Assembly (NCBI RefSeq): GCF_034424215.1
Contig: NZ_CP139960.1
Span: 3,534,001 to 3,598,000, forward strand
DNA from: Niabella yanshanensis
GTDB lineage: Bacteria > Bacteroidota > Bacteroidia > Chitinophagales > Chitinophagaceae
Direction: 5' to 3'
Length of the DNA: 64,000 nucleotides
Shown: positions 44,335 through 53,280 of the stretch, piece after piece
Layout: each line of letters begins with the position of its first letter
How positions within the stretch are numbered: position 1 is the first letter of the stretch
Notes under the pieces: generated by a model
Seen by the model: the letters and a program-made list of their open reading frames with translations, nothing else
Databases searched by the model: none
Told to the model about the DNA's origin: nothing
Position numbers and translations under genes: made by a program

Positions 44335-45018
44335 CTATATCGTCCATTGGTCGTGCACTACACCCACCAGGTAATATTTCCCACCTACTTCTTTAAATAC
44401 CAGCCTCACTGATTTCCAGTCGATTCCTCCGTTCTTTTTGGAACCCGAAAAATGACTTTCTGTAAAATCGCTTCCTTCGTACTTCGACTTAAGGTTGTTT
44501 ACCGAGTTGCCCGTTTCGATGAAATTATTGATATCAAACTTTTCAGGAGCAACGAAATTGGCATCATATACAAATTTTTTGAAATATTCTGCCGCTGTAA
44601 GGATGATCGGGTCGCCGCTGCCATCAAAGCTCCCCCAGGTTATCTTTTTATTTTTATTAGAGGTCACCAGTGTTTTGAATTCCTCACGAGAAAACTTTTT
44701 ATCATCTGCGGATATCGTCGCATACGGAGAAAAACGAACGCCTTCTTCAGGATGTATCAATGAATCCAGTTTGGTGTATTGCTTATCTTTAAATATAGTC
44801 AACACTTCTTTGGTAAGACTGGTCAAAACAGAATCCTTGCTGAGCCTGAGCCGGGCTGAATCAGCTTGTAAATTGGCTGTCAACGTATCAGCGCGCTCCC
44901 CTTTGTTATAAGTGGTCGAATCTTCTCCGGGCTGATCACCGTCTTTTTTGCCGCAGCCATTTTTGCAGCCGGTTATCAATATGCCGCCCAACACCAGAAG
45001 CACAAAAAATTTCTTCAT
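44335..45018 (-). CDS. Hypothetical lipoprotein
   Basis: A 227-residue lipoprotein with a clear signal (LVLGGILITGC, Cys18) and a Lys/Gly/Asp-rich linker to about residue 45. The remaining domain starts LTKEVLTIFKDKQYTKLDSLIHPEEGVRFSPYA and ends VRLVFKEVGGKYYLVGVVHDQWTI, which resembles NTF2-like or DUF-type domains of periplasmic proteins. I do not recognise the family. It is monocistronic, next to the DUF3127 gene on the same strand. Confidence 0.7.
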   Translation of the reverse strand: MKKFFVLLVLGGILITGCKNGCGKKDGDQPGEDSTTYNKGERADTLTANLQADSARLRLSKDSVLTSLTKEVLTIFKDKQYTKLDSLIHPEEGVRFSPYATISADDKKFSREEFKTLVTSNKNKKITWGSFDGSGDPIILTAAEYFKKFVYDANFVAPEKFDINNFIETGNSVNNLKSKYEGSDFTESHFSGSKKNGGIDWKSVRLVFKEVGGKYYLVGVVHDQWTI

Positions 45019-45088
45019 TGCAATAAGGTTTTTCTTTGGATAAAGGTAAAGTGCATTGAACTACTATAGTTATAATAAAGGCTTAAAA

Positions 45089-45442
45089 CTAAAACGGAAG
45101 ATCATCCTTTGAATCATCGTAGTTGATATCCGGAGGCATTTCGTCTGCATAGCTGCTGTTACCGCCACCTGCTGCACTGCCTGCTGCTTCTACCTTCCAG
45201 GCTTTCACATCTGTATACCATCTGCCATTATACTCCCTGCTTTCCACATCAAAAGATATGTTAAGGGTATTGCCAATCTGCAAGGCTTTTTCATTGATCT
45301 TATCGCCCCAGATAGATATACATACTTTTTTAGGGTACTGTCCGCCTGTTTCAACAATAATGTCCTGTTTTTTCCATTCTCCATTCTTACCCTGGCCTTT
45401 TTGCAGGGGTAACATCTGTACTAATTTCGCTGTTAAATCCAT
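45089..45442 (-). CDS. DUF3127-domain protein with SSB-like acidic tail
   Basis: A 117-residue cytoplasmic protein. The core (about 1-88) has strands with KNGEWKKQDIIVET, KKVCISIWGDKI and ISFDVESREYNGRWYTDVKAWKVE, an OB-like pattern of the DUF3127 family. A Gly/Ser linker (about 90-100) leads to an acidic C-terminus ending DDLPF, the same form as the tip of single-stranded DNA-binding proteins that recruits repair partners. This suggests a role with DNA or with SSB-interacting proteins. A -7 box TATCTTTG lies at 45466-45459 before its ATG. Confidence 0.85.
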   Translation of the reverse strand: MDLTAKLVQMLPLQKGQGKNGEWKKQDIIVETGGQYPKKVCISIWGDKINEKALQIGNTLNISFDVESREYNGRWYTDVKAWKVEAAGSAAGGGNSSYADEMPPDINYDDSKDDLPF

Positions 45443-45458
45443 AAAATATTTATTGGCA

Positions 45459-45466
45459 CAAAGATA
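45459..45466 (-). promoter_or_regulatory. -7 box of the DUF3127 gene
   Basis: TATCTTTG on the minus strand, 16 nt before the ATG, fits TAnnTTTG. Confidence 0.5.
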
Positions 45467-45540
45467 AAGGCATTACCAATAGCTGGCAGGTTTCGCCGAC
45501 TATTTCATTTCCCTTCATACTATTTTTGTAAAAATTGATT

Positions 45541-47970
45541 ATGGTTATGCGTATTTCATTCATCGCAGCTTTAGCCTGCTTTTTATTTGTTGAGCCTTTA
45601 AAAGCCCAGGAAGACCTGGCTTATCAGAAACCATCAGCGTCTATTCTGGCCCTGACAGATTATGAGCCCGCTCCGTCGGTAGCTATGGACACCAAAAAAA
45701 ATTATATGCTATTGTCTTACAGAGCTGTATATAAGACCCTGGATGACCTGAACCAGGAGGAAATGCGGCTGGCAGGTCTCCGTATCAACCCGGTTACCAA
45801 TATAGCTTCAACGGTAACGTATAGCAATAATTTAAAGATCAGGAAAATAAAAGATGTAAAAACCGGACCCACCCAGGTAGCCGGCTTACCAGCCAATCCA
45901 AAAATTACCTATATATCCTGGAGCCCTGATGATTCAAAAATAGCGTTTACCAATACTACTTCCACCGGGGTGGAACTTTGGGTGATAGATGTGGCTACTG
46001 CAACTGCAACAAAGCTCACCGGGGCCAATCTCAATGCGAATATGGGCATACCTTATACCTGGTATAAAGACAATAAAACGTTGCTGGTAAGGATGATACC
46101 GGCCAATAGGGTTCCCCTGATCGATTCAAAAAAGGATTTGCCTAAAGGTCCGATTGTCTCGGTAGCCGAAGGCAAGGTTTCACAGAACCGGACCTACCAG
46201 GATCTTTTAAAGAGTAAAACCGATGAGCAGAATTTTGAAACACTGGTTAGCGCTGAATTGCACAATGTAAGTATTACTGGTGATAAGAAATTATATAAAG
46301 GCGCAGATATATACGATAACCAATCGATTTCTCCCGACGGAAATTATGTGATGTTAACCACCATTAAAAAACCATTTTCTTATATCGTTCCGTTAAGCCG
46401 GTTTCCGCAAGCGACAGTGGTTTATGACCTGCAGGGAAAGGAAGTAAAAAAAGTTAATGAAAAGCCGTTGGTGGAGATTATGCCTAAGGGTTTTGGTGCG
46501 GTGGGTACAGGTAAGAGAAGTATGGGCTGGCGTGCCGATCAACCTGCGTCTTTGTATTATGTGGAAGCATTGGATAAGGGAGATCCTGCCAATAAAGTGG
46601 ATTACCGGGATGAGCTTTTCACCTGGGAAGCGCCTTTTACTGCCGCCCCCATCTCTGTTGCTAAAACCAGGCAGCGTTATGGAGGCGTAGTTTGGGGCAA
46701 TGCTTCAACCGCAGTTTTGTTGGATAGCTGGTACGATACCCGCAATCAAAAAACTTACCTGATCAATCCTTCTGCGCCTGGCAGTCAACCACAATTGGTT
46801 TTTGACCGCAACTACCAGGATATTTACAGCGACCCCGGCAGTTTTGAAACAAAAGAAAACGAATACGGAAGAAGCGTGCTGGCAATAGAAGGAGATAACC
46901 TGTTTTTAATAGGAAAAGGATTCACCAAAGAAGGACAATTTCCCTTTATCGACGAATTTAGCCTGAAGACTTTGAAAACAAAACGGCTATACCAGAGCGC
47001 TGCTAAAGATAAAATGGAAACCATCTATTCTATAGAAGACTTTAAAAACGGGGTAGCTTTGGTACAGTTACAGTCTTCCAACGAATATCCCAACTATTAT
47101 TTCCGCAACTACAAAAACAAGATAGCGCCCATACAGGTCACTTTTAATAAAAACCCGTTTGAAGCCATTGCCAATGTGCACAAAGAAGTCATCCATTACA
47201 AACGTGCCGATGGCGTTGATCTTTCGGGGACTTTATACCTGCCGGCAGGATACGATCAAACAAAAAAGGAAAAGTTGCCCTTGTTGATATGGGCCTATCC
47301 CCAGGAGTTTAAAGATAAAAACAGTGCGGGTCAGAGTGATAAGAATCCGAATGAATTTACGTTTCCTTATTATGGGTCGTTTGTGTATTGGGTAACAAAA
47401 GGGTATGCCGTTTTAGATGACGCATCATTTCCTATAATTGGTGAAGGAACCAAAGAGCCCAATGATAGTTTTATTGAGCAATTGGTAGCAAATGGCCGAG
47501 CGGCTATTGATGCGGTAGATAAACTGGGGTATATTGATCGGAGCAAAGTGGCCGTGGGAGGTCATTCGTATGGCGCATTCATGACTGCCAATTTGCTGAC
47601 CCACTCCAACGACTATGCCTGTGGTATTGCGCGTAGCGGTGCCTACAACAGAACCCTTACCCCGTTTGGTTTCCAGGGCGAGCAGCGTAATTACTGGGAT
47701 GTACCGGAGATCTACAATACGATGTCGCCGTTTATGAATGCACAGAAAATCAAAAAGCCCATTTTGCTCATTCATGGTGAAGCCGATAATAATCCAGGCA
47801 CATTTACCCTGCAAACAGAGCGTTATTTCCAGGCGATTAAAGGCTTGGGTGGCCAGGCCAGGATGGTGATATTGCCTAAGGAAAGCCATGGGTATGCAGC
47901 TAAAGAAAATATATTACACACCCTTTGGGAGCAGGAACAGTTTTTGGATAAATACCTGAAGAGTGAATAA
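45541..47970 (+). CDS. S9 family (prolyl oligopeptidase-type) serine peptidase, S9D/glutamyl endopeptidase-like
   Basis: Secreted peptidase of about 809 residues. A signal peptide (cleavage after PLKAQ) is followed by a beta-propeller (about 60-560) and an alpha/beta hydrolase domain (about 590-805). The catalytic Ser676 is in GGHSYGAF; the acid is Asp in HGEADNNPG and the base His in PKESHGY. The N-terminal phrase ALTDYEPAPSVAMD and LRINPVTN resembles glutamyl-endopeptidase-like S9D enzymes. ATG 45541 is taken over TTG 45535; a -7 box TATTTTTG is at 45521-45528. A bidirectional hairpin follows the gene. Confidence 0.92.
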   Translation: MVMRISFIAALACFLFVEPLKAQEDLAYQKPSASILALTDYEPAPSVAMDTKKNYMLLSYRAVYKTLDDLNQEEMRLAGLRINPVTNIASTVTYSNNLKIRKIKDVKTGPTQVAGLPANPKITYISWSPDDSKIAFTNTTSTGVELWVIDVATATATKLTGANLNANMGIPYTWYKDNKTLLVRMIPANRVPLIDSKKDLPKGPIVSVAEGKVSQNRTYQDLLKSKTDEQNFETLVSAELHNVSITGDKKLYKGADIYDNQSISPDGNYVMLTTIKKPFSYIVPLSRFPQATVVYDLQGKEVKKVNEKPLVEIMPKGFGAVGTGKRSMGWRADQPASLYYVEALDKGDPANKVDYRDELFTWEAPFTAAPISVAKTRQRYGGVVWGNASTAVLLDSWYDTRNQKTYLINPSAPGSQPQLVFDRNYQDIYSDPGSFETKENEYGRSVLAIEGDNLFLIGKGFTKEGQFPFIDEFSLKTLKTKRLYQSAAKDKMETIYSIEDFKNGVALVQLQSSNEYPNYYFRNYKNKIAPIQVTFNKNPFEAIANVHKEVIHYKRADGVDLSGTLYLPAGYDQTKKEKLPLLIWAYPQEFKDKNSAGQSDKNPNEFTFPYYGSFVYWVTKGYAVLDDASFPIIGEGTKEPNDSFIEQLVANGRAAIDAVDKLGYIDRSKVAVGGHSYGAFMTANLLTHSNDYACGIARSGAYNRTLTPFGFQGEQRNYWDVPEIYNTMSPFMNAQKIKKPILLIHGEADNNPGTFTLQTERYFQAIKGLGGQARMVILPKESHGYAAKENILHTLWEQEQFLDKYLKSE

Positions 47971-47991
47971 ATAAGAATTAATAAGTTATGT

Positions 47992-48029
47992 AAAGCGCCA
48001 ACCGGGAGATATGGGTTGGTGCTTTGTTT
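47992..48029. terminator. Bidirectional terminator
   Basis: AAAGCGCCAACC (47992-48003) pairs with GGTTGGTGCTTT (48014-48025), including one G-U pair, with T-rich sequence after it. It separates the convergent S9 peptidase and beta-helix genes. Confidence 0.8.
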
Positions 48030-49932
48030 ACTGGTTGACGACGGTAATAGTTTTACTATATTCTTTCTTACCATCCTTGTCTACCTGGGCGATTCTTAAA
48101 TAAAGCTTTAACTCGTTCTCCGTTACAGAAGTATGGCTTTTTGAGCAACTCAAAACACCGGCCGCCCCAATGATCAATATCAGCCCAGCGATCCTTTTCC
48201 TTCTCAGGGGAGCCGTCAGCGCTAATGATAGCAGGGAAAATAATCCCATTTGGAAAGCCTGCCAGCCGGAAAAACTGCTGTCAAAAGTATAATTGATAGG
48301 TGTTGCTGAATTGCCATTTACCGCTTTTGACTTAACCGAGGCAATCGGGTTGAACTGCTTGCCATCTGCTGAAATTTCTATTTCGAAATGATCATTGTTC
48401 GTTTCTGATTCGGTTGACCAATTAATAAGAATCTGGTTATGTTTGAGAGCAGCTGATAGCGCTCCAAAGCGTACGGGCAATGCAGAAGAGTTGGCCTCGT
48501 ACGCCCCTATGTCAATAGTAGTTTGTGTTATGCGCTGGTTATTGGCGAGATCTCCGTTGCCATTGGCAGTATTGGTGTAAAGTGTGTTATTCCCGTTATT
48601 AATGGCCGGGCTTCCTGGTTGCAGACTAAAGTCGCCTGAGGCAGGATTGGCAAACGCCGGGTTGGTTGTTAATATATTAGATCCTGTTATTGTACCCTGG
48701 TACGTGGCATTGAGGAGAGAATTTTCGATGTTTATGGTTGGACTACCATTGCTTACAGCTATTATATTGGCTGCGCTGTTGTCTGTCCATAATATCGAGT
48801 TGTAAATATTGTTGGCTACAGGATTGTTGACATCCAGCGCACTGCTCCCGGGGTTGTATACCGTAGTATTAACAAGTGTAAGGGTTGACTGGATATTATA
48901 AAACGGGGTATAGTTGTTATTGGCATAGGCAAGGCTGTTGATAACGGTTGTATTGCCTCCGTTTCTAACTGATACTGCTGTACCTTTGTAAGCCCCTGCA
49001 AAACTGGTAGCCGGTCCTATGGTATTATTGATAAATGTGGTGTTATTTACTTTAAGTGTGCCCTGGCCAAAACTATTAATGCCTGCACCCACTCCTCCGT
49101 TGGCGCCCCCCTGGGAATAATTATCGATCGAGTTATTTAAGAACGAGCATTTTTCAACAGCAACTGAAAATACACCCGGAACACCATATCCGGCTGCATC
49201 AAGCTGCATTATATCTATTGCAGCTCCCGAATACCCGGCATAGTTGTTTTGAAAGATACATTGTTCCACCGTAAAAACGTTGCTACCCGCAGATATACCA
49301 TAGTAAGTCAACGCTCCGCTAGAAAAGGCGCGATTGTCAGTAAAAATACAGTTGCGGATCAGCGGTGTAATATTGATGGAGCTGAAGTTGCAGGAAACAA
49401 AAATAGAGGCGCCTGTATACCTCGGATATAATGAATTCAACACTCCGCCTGAATTGGCATTTCCTTCTGAAAACGTGAAGCCATCGATGACGAGCGAGTT
49501 GTCAATGGGTTGTGGGTTGGCCGGATTTAGCTCAATTACCATAATGTGGTAACTATTATCGCTATTAGAGGCCGCGTTGCCGATATTACCACTTAAAATA
49601 GTGGGGTTGATTGCCGCATTGCGTTGCGTTAAGCTGGTTTCCGAGCCCGTAAACCCGCCGTACACCTGCAGATTATTTCTCCTGATATTAAAGAAATCAT
49701 CGCGGTTATTGGTTTGAGAGGGATAATAAGTACCCGATGCTACCCATATTTGTGTAACAGCGGCATTGGTATGGGCTGCGGCTAACGCCGTTGTAAGGCT
49801 TTGATAAGCATTTTGCCAGGAACTTCCGTCGTTACTACCGGTAGCGGCATGGTTTACAAAAATGGTTTGAGCGAACAGGAGCGGGGGAAAAAAGCTCAAT
49901 ACAAGTAGAGTAGATAAAAATTTTTTCATCAT
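48028..49932 (-). CDS. Exported right-handed beta-helix (choice-of-anchor Q type) protein with unusual C-terminus
   Basis: A 634-residue exported protein. A signal peptide (about 1-21) leads to a repetitive parallel beta-helix (about 25-470) that begins FVNHAATGSNDGSSWQNAYQSL, the usual opening of choice-of-anchor Q proteins, with many Asn-rich turns. A module at about 485-550 (LPVRFGALSA, INWSTESETNNDHFEIEIS) is the FN3-like segment that normally precedes a type IX sorting domain. Here it is interrupted by two hydrophobic stretches (about 562-574 and 582-596) with an RRKR between and Cys596, before the closing motif RIAQVDKDGKKEYSK. No standard sorting domain follows. Function is unknown, possibly surface adhesion or glycan binding. 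Confidence 0.75.
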   Translation of the reverse strand: MMKKFLSTLLVLSFFPPLLFAQTIFVNHAATGSNDGSSWQNAYQSLTTALAAAHTNAAVTQIWVASGTYYPSQTNNRDDFFNIRRNNLQVYGGFTGSETSLTQRNAAINPTILSGNIGNAASNSDNSYHIMVIELNPANPQPIDNSLVIDGFTFSEGNANSGGVLNSLYPRYTGASIFVSCNFSSINITPLIRNCIFTDNRAFSSGALTYYGISAGSNVFTVEQCIFQNNYAGYSGAAIDIMQLDAAGYGVPGVFSVAVEKCSFLNNSIDNYSQGGANGGVGAGINSFGQGTLKVNNTTFINNTIGPATSFAGAYKGTAVSVRNGGNTTVINSLAYANNNYTPFYNIQSTLTLVNTTVYNPGSSALDVNNPVANNIYNSILWTDNSAANIIAVSNGSPTINIENSLLNATYQGTITGSNILTTNPAFANPASGDFSLQPGSPAINNGNNTLYTNTANGNGDLANNQRITQTTIDIGAYEANSSALPVRFGALSAALKHNQILINWSTESETNNDHFEIEISADGKQFNPIASVKSKAVNGNSATPINYTFDSSFSGWQAFQMGLFSLLSLALTAPLRRKRIAGLILIIGAAGVLSCSKSHTSVTENELKLYLRIAQVDKDGKKEYSKTITVVNQ

Positions 49933-50421
49933 TGGGCCGGTTTTGATGGGCTAAAAAAATAGTAGAGAGTAAGTTGTTCTGCCAACGCTGGTTTATTTCG
50001 CAGAGGTTAAAGGTGCAGCTTTGCAGGAACGCCTCCAAAACGGCAGAGGGATGAAATGCGGACAGGGGGCGGACAAAATCCGGACAAACCCTATGGATTG
50101 TCGATCAGGCATTTAGGGCCCGGATAGGACATGGCGTTGAACGGTGTTATAAGCCTGTTTGCACCTGTCCCCGTTTCTGATGGGGGGTGATATGCGGGCT
50201 CAAACTGGTTAGTTGTAGAAAGGCAGTTAGTTGGTATGGATCCTGTACTCGAAATAATACCATACTGCTACCAGCAATAGCAAGCCGGTGAAAAGGATGA
50301 TGAGCATGTTTATAATATGTTTGCGGCGATTCATTCCTTGCAAATATGGTCTTCAGGGAAGCCTGCTCCAAAATCGGGGGCGGACAATTTCAGGACATTC
50401 AGAAATTGGGGGTTGAGTGGT
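49933..50421. other. Intergenic region between the beta-helix and TPR-HTH genes
   Basis: This 489-bp stretch contains one convincing small frame (50227-50334, described separately). The rest is G-rich with no recognisable promoter boxes or repeats; the segments GGGGGCGGAC and similar at 50066-50080 and 50377-50388 recur twice. No RNA gene is recognised. Confidence 0.5.
50227..50334 (-). CDS. 35-residue single-span membrane peptide
   Basis: ATG at 50334 opens a 35-codon frame: a basic start (MNRRKH), a hydrophobic helix of about 17 residues (MLIILFTGLLLLVAVWY) and a short polar tail YFEYRIHTN. The positive-inside pattern and clean single helix support a real small membrane protein, and AAGGA lies directly before the ATG. 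It is between the TPR-HTH and beta-helix genes on the same strand. No family is recognised, and conservation was not tested. Confidence 0.45.
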   Translation of the reverse strand: MNRRKHIINMLIILFTGLLLLVAVWYYFEYRIHTN

Positions 50422-52176
50422 TTAGCATCTGGTGGTTAAAGTTTTAACATGATCTTCCAGACTTTCATCAGCAGTCAATTCTAAAATAGTTCTCAGGCGT
50501 CGTTTACTACGGGCTACACTTTCTTTACTAATGCCCAAAGCGCTGGCAATTTGATAATTATTAAGCTGCAGGAAAATGAGTGCGGAAAGCCGCTCCATCG
50601 CAGGAGTGAGCCCTTCATATCGCGCTCTGAGTTGTTGAAAAAATAAAGGATACGCCTTTGAAAATTCCTGCCGGAAGTTTTCCCAATCGTCTTCTGTCAG
50701 CAATGGCGCTTCCAGTAGCTTTTCTGTCACTTCATGGGTCAGGTCCTTCGATTGGTCGAGTTGTATCTGAAGCGCATCAATGAGATTATTTTTCTCTATC
50801 AGGTGGCGGGTAAAAACATCAATTCTGTCCCGTGCATCTGCTACCTGTTGCGCTGCCCGGGCGTGTTTTTCCCTTGCTTCCTTAAGCCTGGCTTGATCGC
50901 GGGCTCTTTTCTTATTATACAAAAGCAACACAATGATGGTAAGCAGCAGAATACTCACCAGGATAGCATTGCGAAGACTTTTTTCGCGATTAACTGAAGC
51001 CTGTGCGAGCATTAAGAAATGTTGCAAGTTGTCAAAAGCAATTTGTGCGTTAGCAACACTCAGCTCGCTTTTTTTCAATTCTTCCTTCTCCCGTTGCTTA
51101 TACTGGTTTTCCAGTTCATAATAATAAAAAGCACTGTCGATATTTCTTTGAATGCGGTAGATACCGGCGAGCAGTGCTGCTGAGCTGATTAATTCGGCGT
51201 TTAGTTGATGCTCTTTAGCCACGGCCAGCGCTTCGGCGGCAAAAGAGGCTGCCCTGTTGTATTTTTTTTGTTTGTAATAGAATGTAGATAGTGCATTTTG
51301 TGCAATGGCAATATTGAGCCAATCGCCGCATTCCCGGCTGACTTGCAGATAGGTGTTTAATAAAGGGGCCGCCGCATCGAAGTTGCCCTCGCTGGTATAA
51401 GTGCGACCTATATTACCCTTTGCTATTCCAGTCCATAATTTGATAAACCAGGGGTCTGTATCGTTCGACACCGATGCTATAATATGATTATAGTACCAGC
51501 GGGCGCTGTCTGGTTTATTTAAATTGCGATAGGAGGCGCCAATTATATCAAGCTGAAAAATATATACCCTTGGGTCGCGGTGAACGCTGTCTAAATTCCA
51601 GGCATTAAGTCCTTCCTTGCCATATGCAATACATTGGGCATAATTGCTTTGGCCGAATAAAACAGCGCTGATACCAAAAAAACGATTATGTACATAGGGG
51701 AAATGCGAAAACCCGATGCTGCGTTGTATCTCAACAGCTTTCAGGTTGTAAAGCAAATGTGTTTCACCCGATGGCGGTATGTCGGCCCTTATACTATAGA
51801 GCTCGGCATTTAATTGTGGATCGTTAAGCGGATAGGCGATTTTGATAATGCTGTCAATAACAGAATAGTATCGGGATGCCAGTCCGTGCTCCCTTGCTGC
51901 CATTATTTCGAACATCAGTAACCGAACTCCCAGCCTGCGGTCCGGATGACGGTCCAGGTAATGATGCAGCTGGCTGATATCATCCCAGTAACGCTTTTTA
52001 GCAGCGAGGTCGTATTTGGTAATGCGAAGAGAGTCGAAAAATACCTGAGCGGCATAGCTTTGATCTTTTCCTGTCTTTTTCCAGGCATCAATATAGGAGC
52101 TGATAGCTTTGGGTTGCGCCCAAACAACCAGGTGGCAGAGAAGCAATATCGCGCATACAGTCAATTTTAATCGCAT
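50422..52176 (-). CDS. Membrane-anchored TPR-HTH transcriptional regulator
   Basis: A 584-residue protein with a signal sequence (cleavage after VWAQ), a periplasmic TPR array (about 40-375, including the YNRAASFAAEALAVAKEH repeat), one transmembrane helix (about 401-419, AILVSILLLTIIVLLLY), a cytoplasmic coiled coil (about 425-480) and a C-terminal helix-turn-helix (about 540-575, LNNYQIASALGISKESVARSKRRLR). The organisation is that of Bacteroidota regulators which sense outside the cytoplasm and act on DNA directly from the membrane. It lies upstream of the beta-helix gene on the same strand, which could be its target; that is inference. Confidence 0.85.
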   Translation of the reverse strand: MRLKLTVCAILLLCHLVVWAQPKAISSYIDAWKKTGKDQSYAAQVFFDSLRITKYDLAAKKRYWDDISQLHHYLDRHPDRRLGVRLLMFEIMAAREHGLASRYYSVIDSIIKIAYPLNDPQLNAELYSIRADIPPSGETHLLYNLKAVEIQRSIGFSHFPYVHNRFFGISAVLFGQSNYAQCIAYGKEGLNAWNLDSVHRDPRVYIFQLDIIGASYRNLNKPDSARWYYNHIIASVSNDTDPWFIKLWTGIAKGNIGRTYTSEGNFDAAAPLLNTYLQVSRECGDWLNIAIAQNALSTFYYKQKKYNRAASFAAEALAVAKEHQLNAELISSAALLAGIYRIQRNIDSAFYYYELENQYKQREKEELKKSELSVANAQIAFDNLQHFLMLAQASVNREKSLRNAILVSILLLTIIVLLLYNKKRARDQARLKEAREKHARAAQQVADARDRIDVFTRHLIEKNNLIDALQIQLDQSKDLTHEVTEKLLEAPLLTEDDWENFRQEFSKAYPLFFQQLRARYEGLTPAMERLSALIFLQLNNYQIASALGISKESVARSKRRLRTILELTADESLEDHVKTLTTRC

Positions 52177-52381
52177 AACATATACTGTAAAAATAATCGT
52201 TTAGCAGTAGATGCGCTTCTTGTTGCTCGGGTTATTTATGGTAAAGGGGGGGCTGTGACATCAAACGGCCGGCAGCAAACAGGTATTACAGGATGCTAAA
52301 ATGTTTTATTTAGGCCAGGTATCTTCAAAAGTCTGCGAGGCACCAACGGTTGTACTACTTCACTCTGAAAATTAAATACAT

Positions 52382-52389
52382 TACTTTTG
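52382..52389 (+). promoter_or_regulatory. -7 box of the PAP2-like gene
   Basis: TACTTTTG fits TAnnTTTG and lies 13 nt before the ATG at 52403. Confidence 0.5.
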
Positions 52390-52402
52390 CGGCTGATACA
52401 AT

Positions 52403-53092
52403 ATGTCTACACAGCTTTTTATAACACCCGAAGGGTTGCAGCAGGATGAAAAACCTCCTTATAGCCCCAATCCCGTATTAGGCGCAATCGCTAATTTTTT
52501 ATCTTACCTGTTTCATCCGGTGTTTGTTCCGCTGTACGTAATAGCTTTCCTTTTATTTGTGGAGCCTTTTTTATTTGTAGGGGCTTCAGGTGCGGAAAAG
52601 GTATTAACCCTGGGCCGGGCCTTTATCAACTACACTTTTTTCCCTTTGATAAGTGTGTTGCTTTTAAAAGGGCTTAACCTGATCGGTTCTATCAAATTAA
52701 AAGAGCGAAAGGACCGGATCGTGCCGTTTATCATTTGTAATATCTGGTATTTCTGGATCTGGTATGTGTGGAGGGGGCTGCCAGGCGCACCTCATTACCT
52801 GGTGGTATTCGCGCTGGGCGTATTCCTGGCTTCTTCAATGGGGCTTTTGTCTAACATCTATTTAAAGATCAGCATGCATGGTATTGGCCTGGGTACTGCA
52901 ACAGCTTTTCTATGCCTGCTGAGCTTTGATCCGGCTTCATCTAATATTACTATTTACCTGGCGCTGGCCATGCTCATTACCGGGTTGGTAGGTACATCGC
53001 GTTTGCTGCTATCGGCTCATACACCCCGCGAGTATTATCTGGGTCTCGGCGTAGGTGCACTTGGTATTATTATCGCCAACTGGGTGGCCTGA
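52403..53092 (+). CDS. PAP2-like membrane phosphatase homologue with altered motif
   Basis: A 229-residue membrane protein with six helices. It keeps a degenerate PAP2 (phosphatidic acid phosphatase) motif set: a KERKDRIVPF segment in the first motif position, SMHGIGLGT for the PSGH motif and SRLLLSAHTPREYYLG for the third motif SRx5Hx3D, where the last acid is Glu instead of Asp. PAP2 enzymes dephosphorylate lipid phosphates. Whether this one is active is uncertain. It stands alone between a divergent TPR-HTH regulator and the M16 pair. Confidence 0.7.
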   Translation: MSTQLFITPEGLQQDEKPPYSPNPVLGAIANFLSYLFHPVFVPLYVIAFLLFVEPFLFVGASGAEKVLTLGRAFINYTFFPLISVLLLKGLNLIGSIKLKERKDRIVPFIICNIWYFWIWYVWRGLPGAPHYLVVFALGVFLASSMGLLSNIYLKISMHGIGLGTATAFLCLLSFDPASSNITIYLALAMLITGLVGTSRLLLSAHTPREYYLGLGVGALGIIIANWVA

Positions 53093-53280
53093 TTAATTTT
53101 TTTAATATATTTTGAAAAGATCTATTTTGGTGCTTATATTTATTATACAGGCGGTAGCGTACTGATGATTTTAAATATTATATGAGTGGTAATCTATGGC
53201 ACACTGTTTTTTATTAGTTTCGTCTAACTAACAGGCAACCTGGTCTTTATATTTTTATTTTAATTCTTTAACAAAATCAG

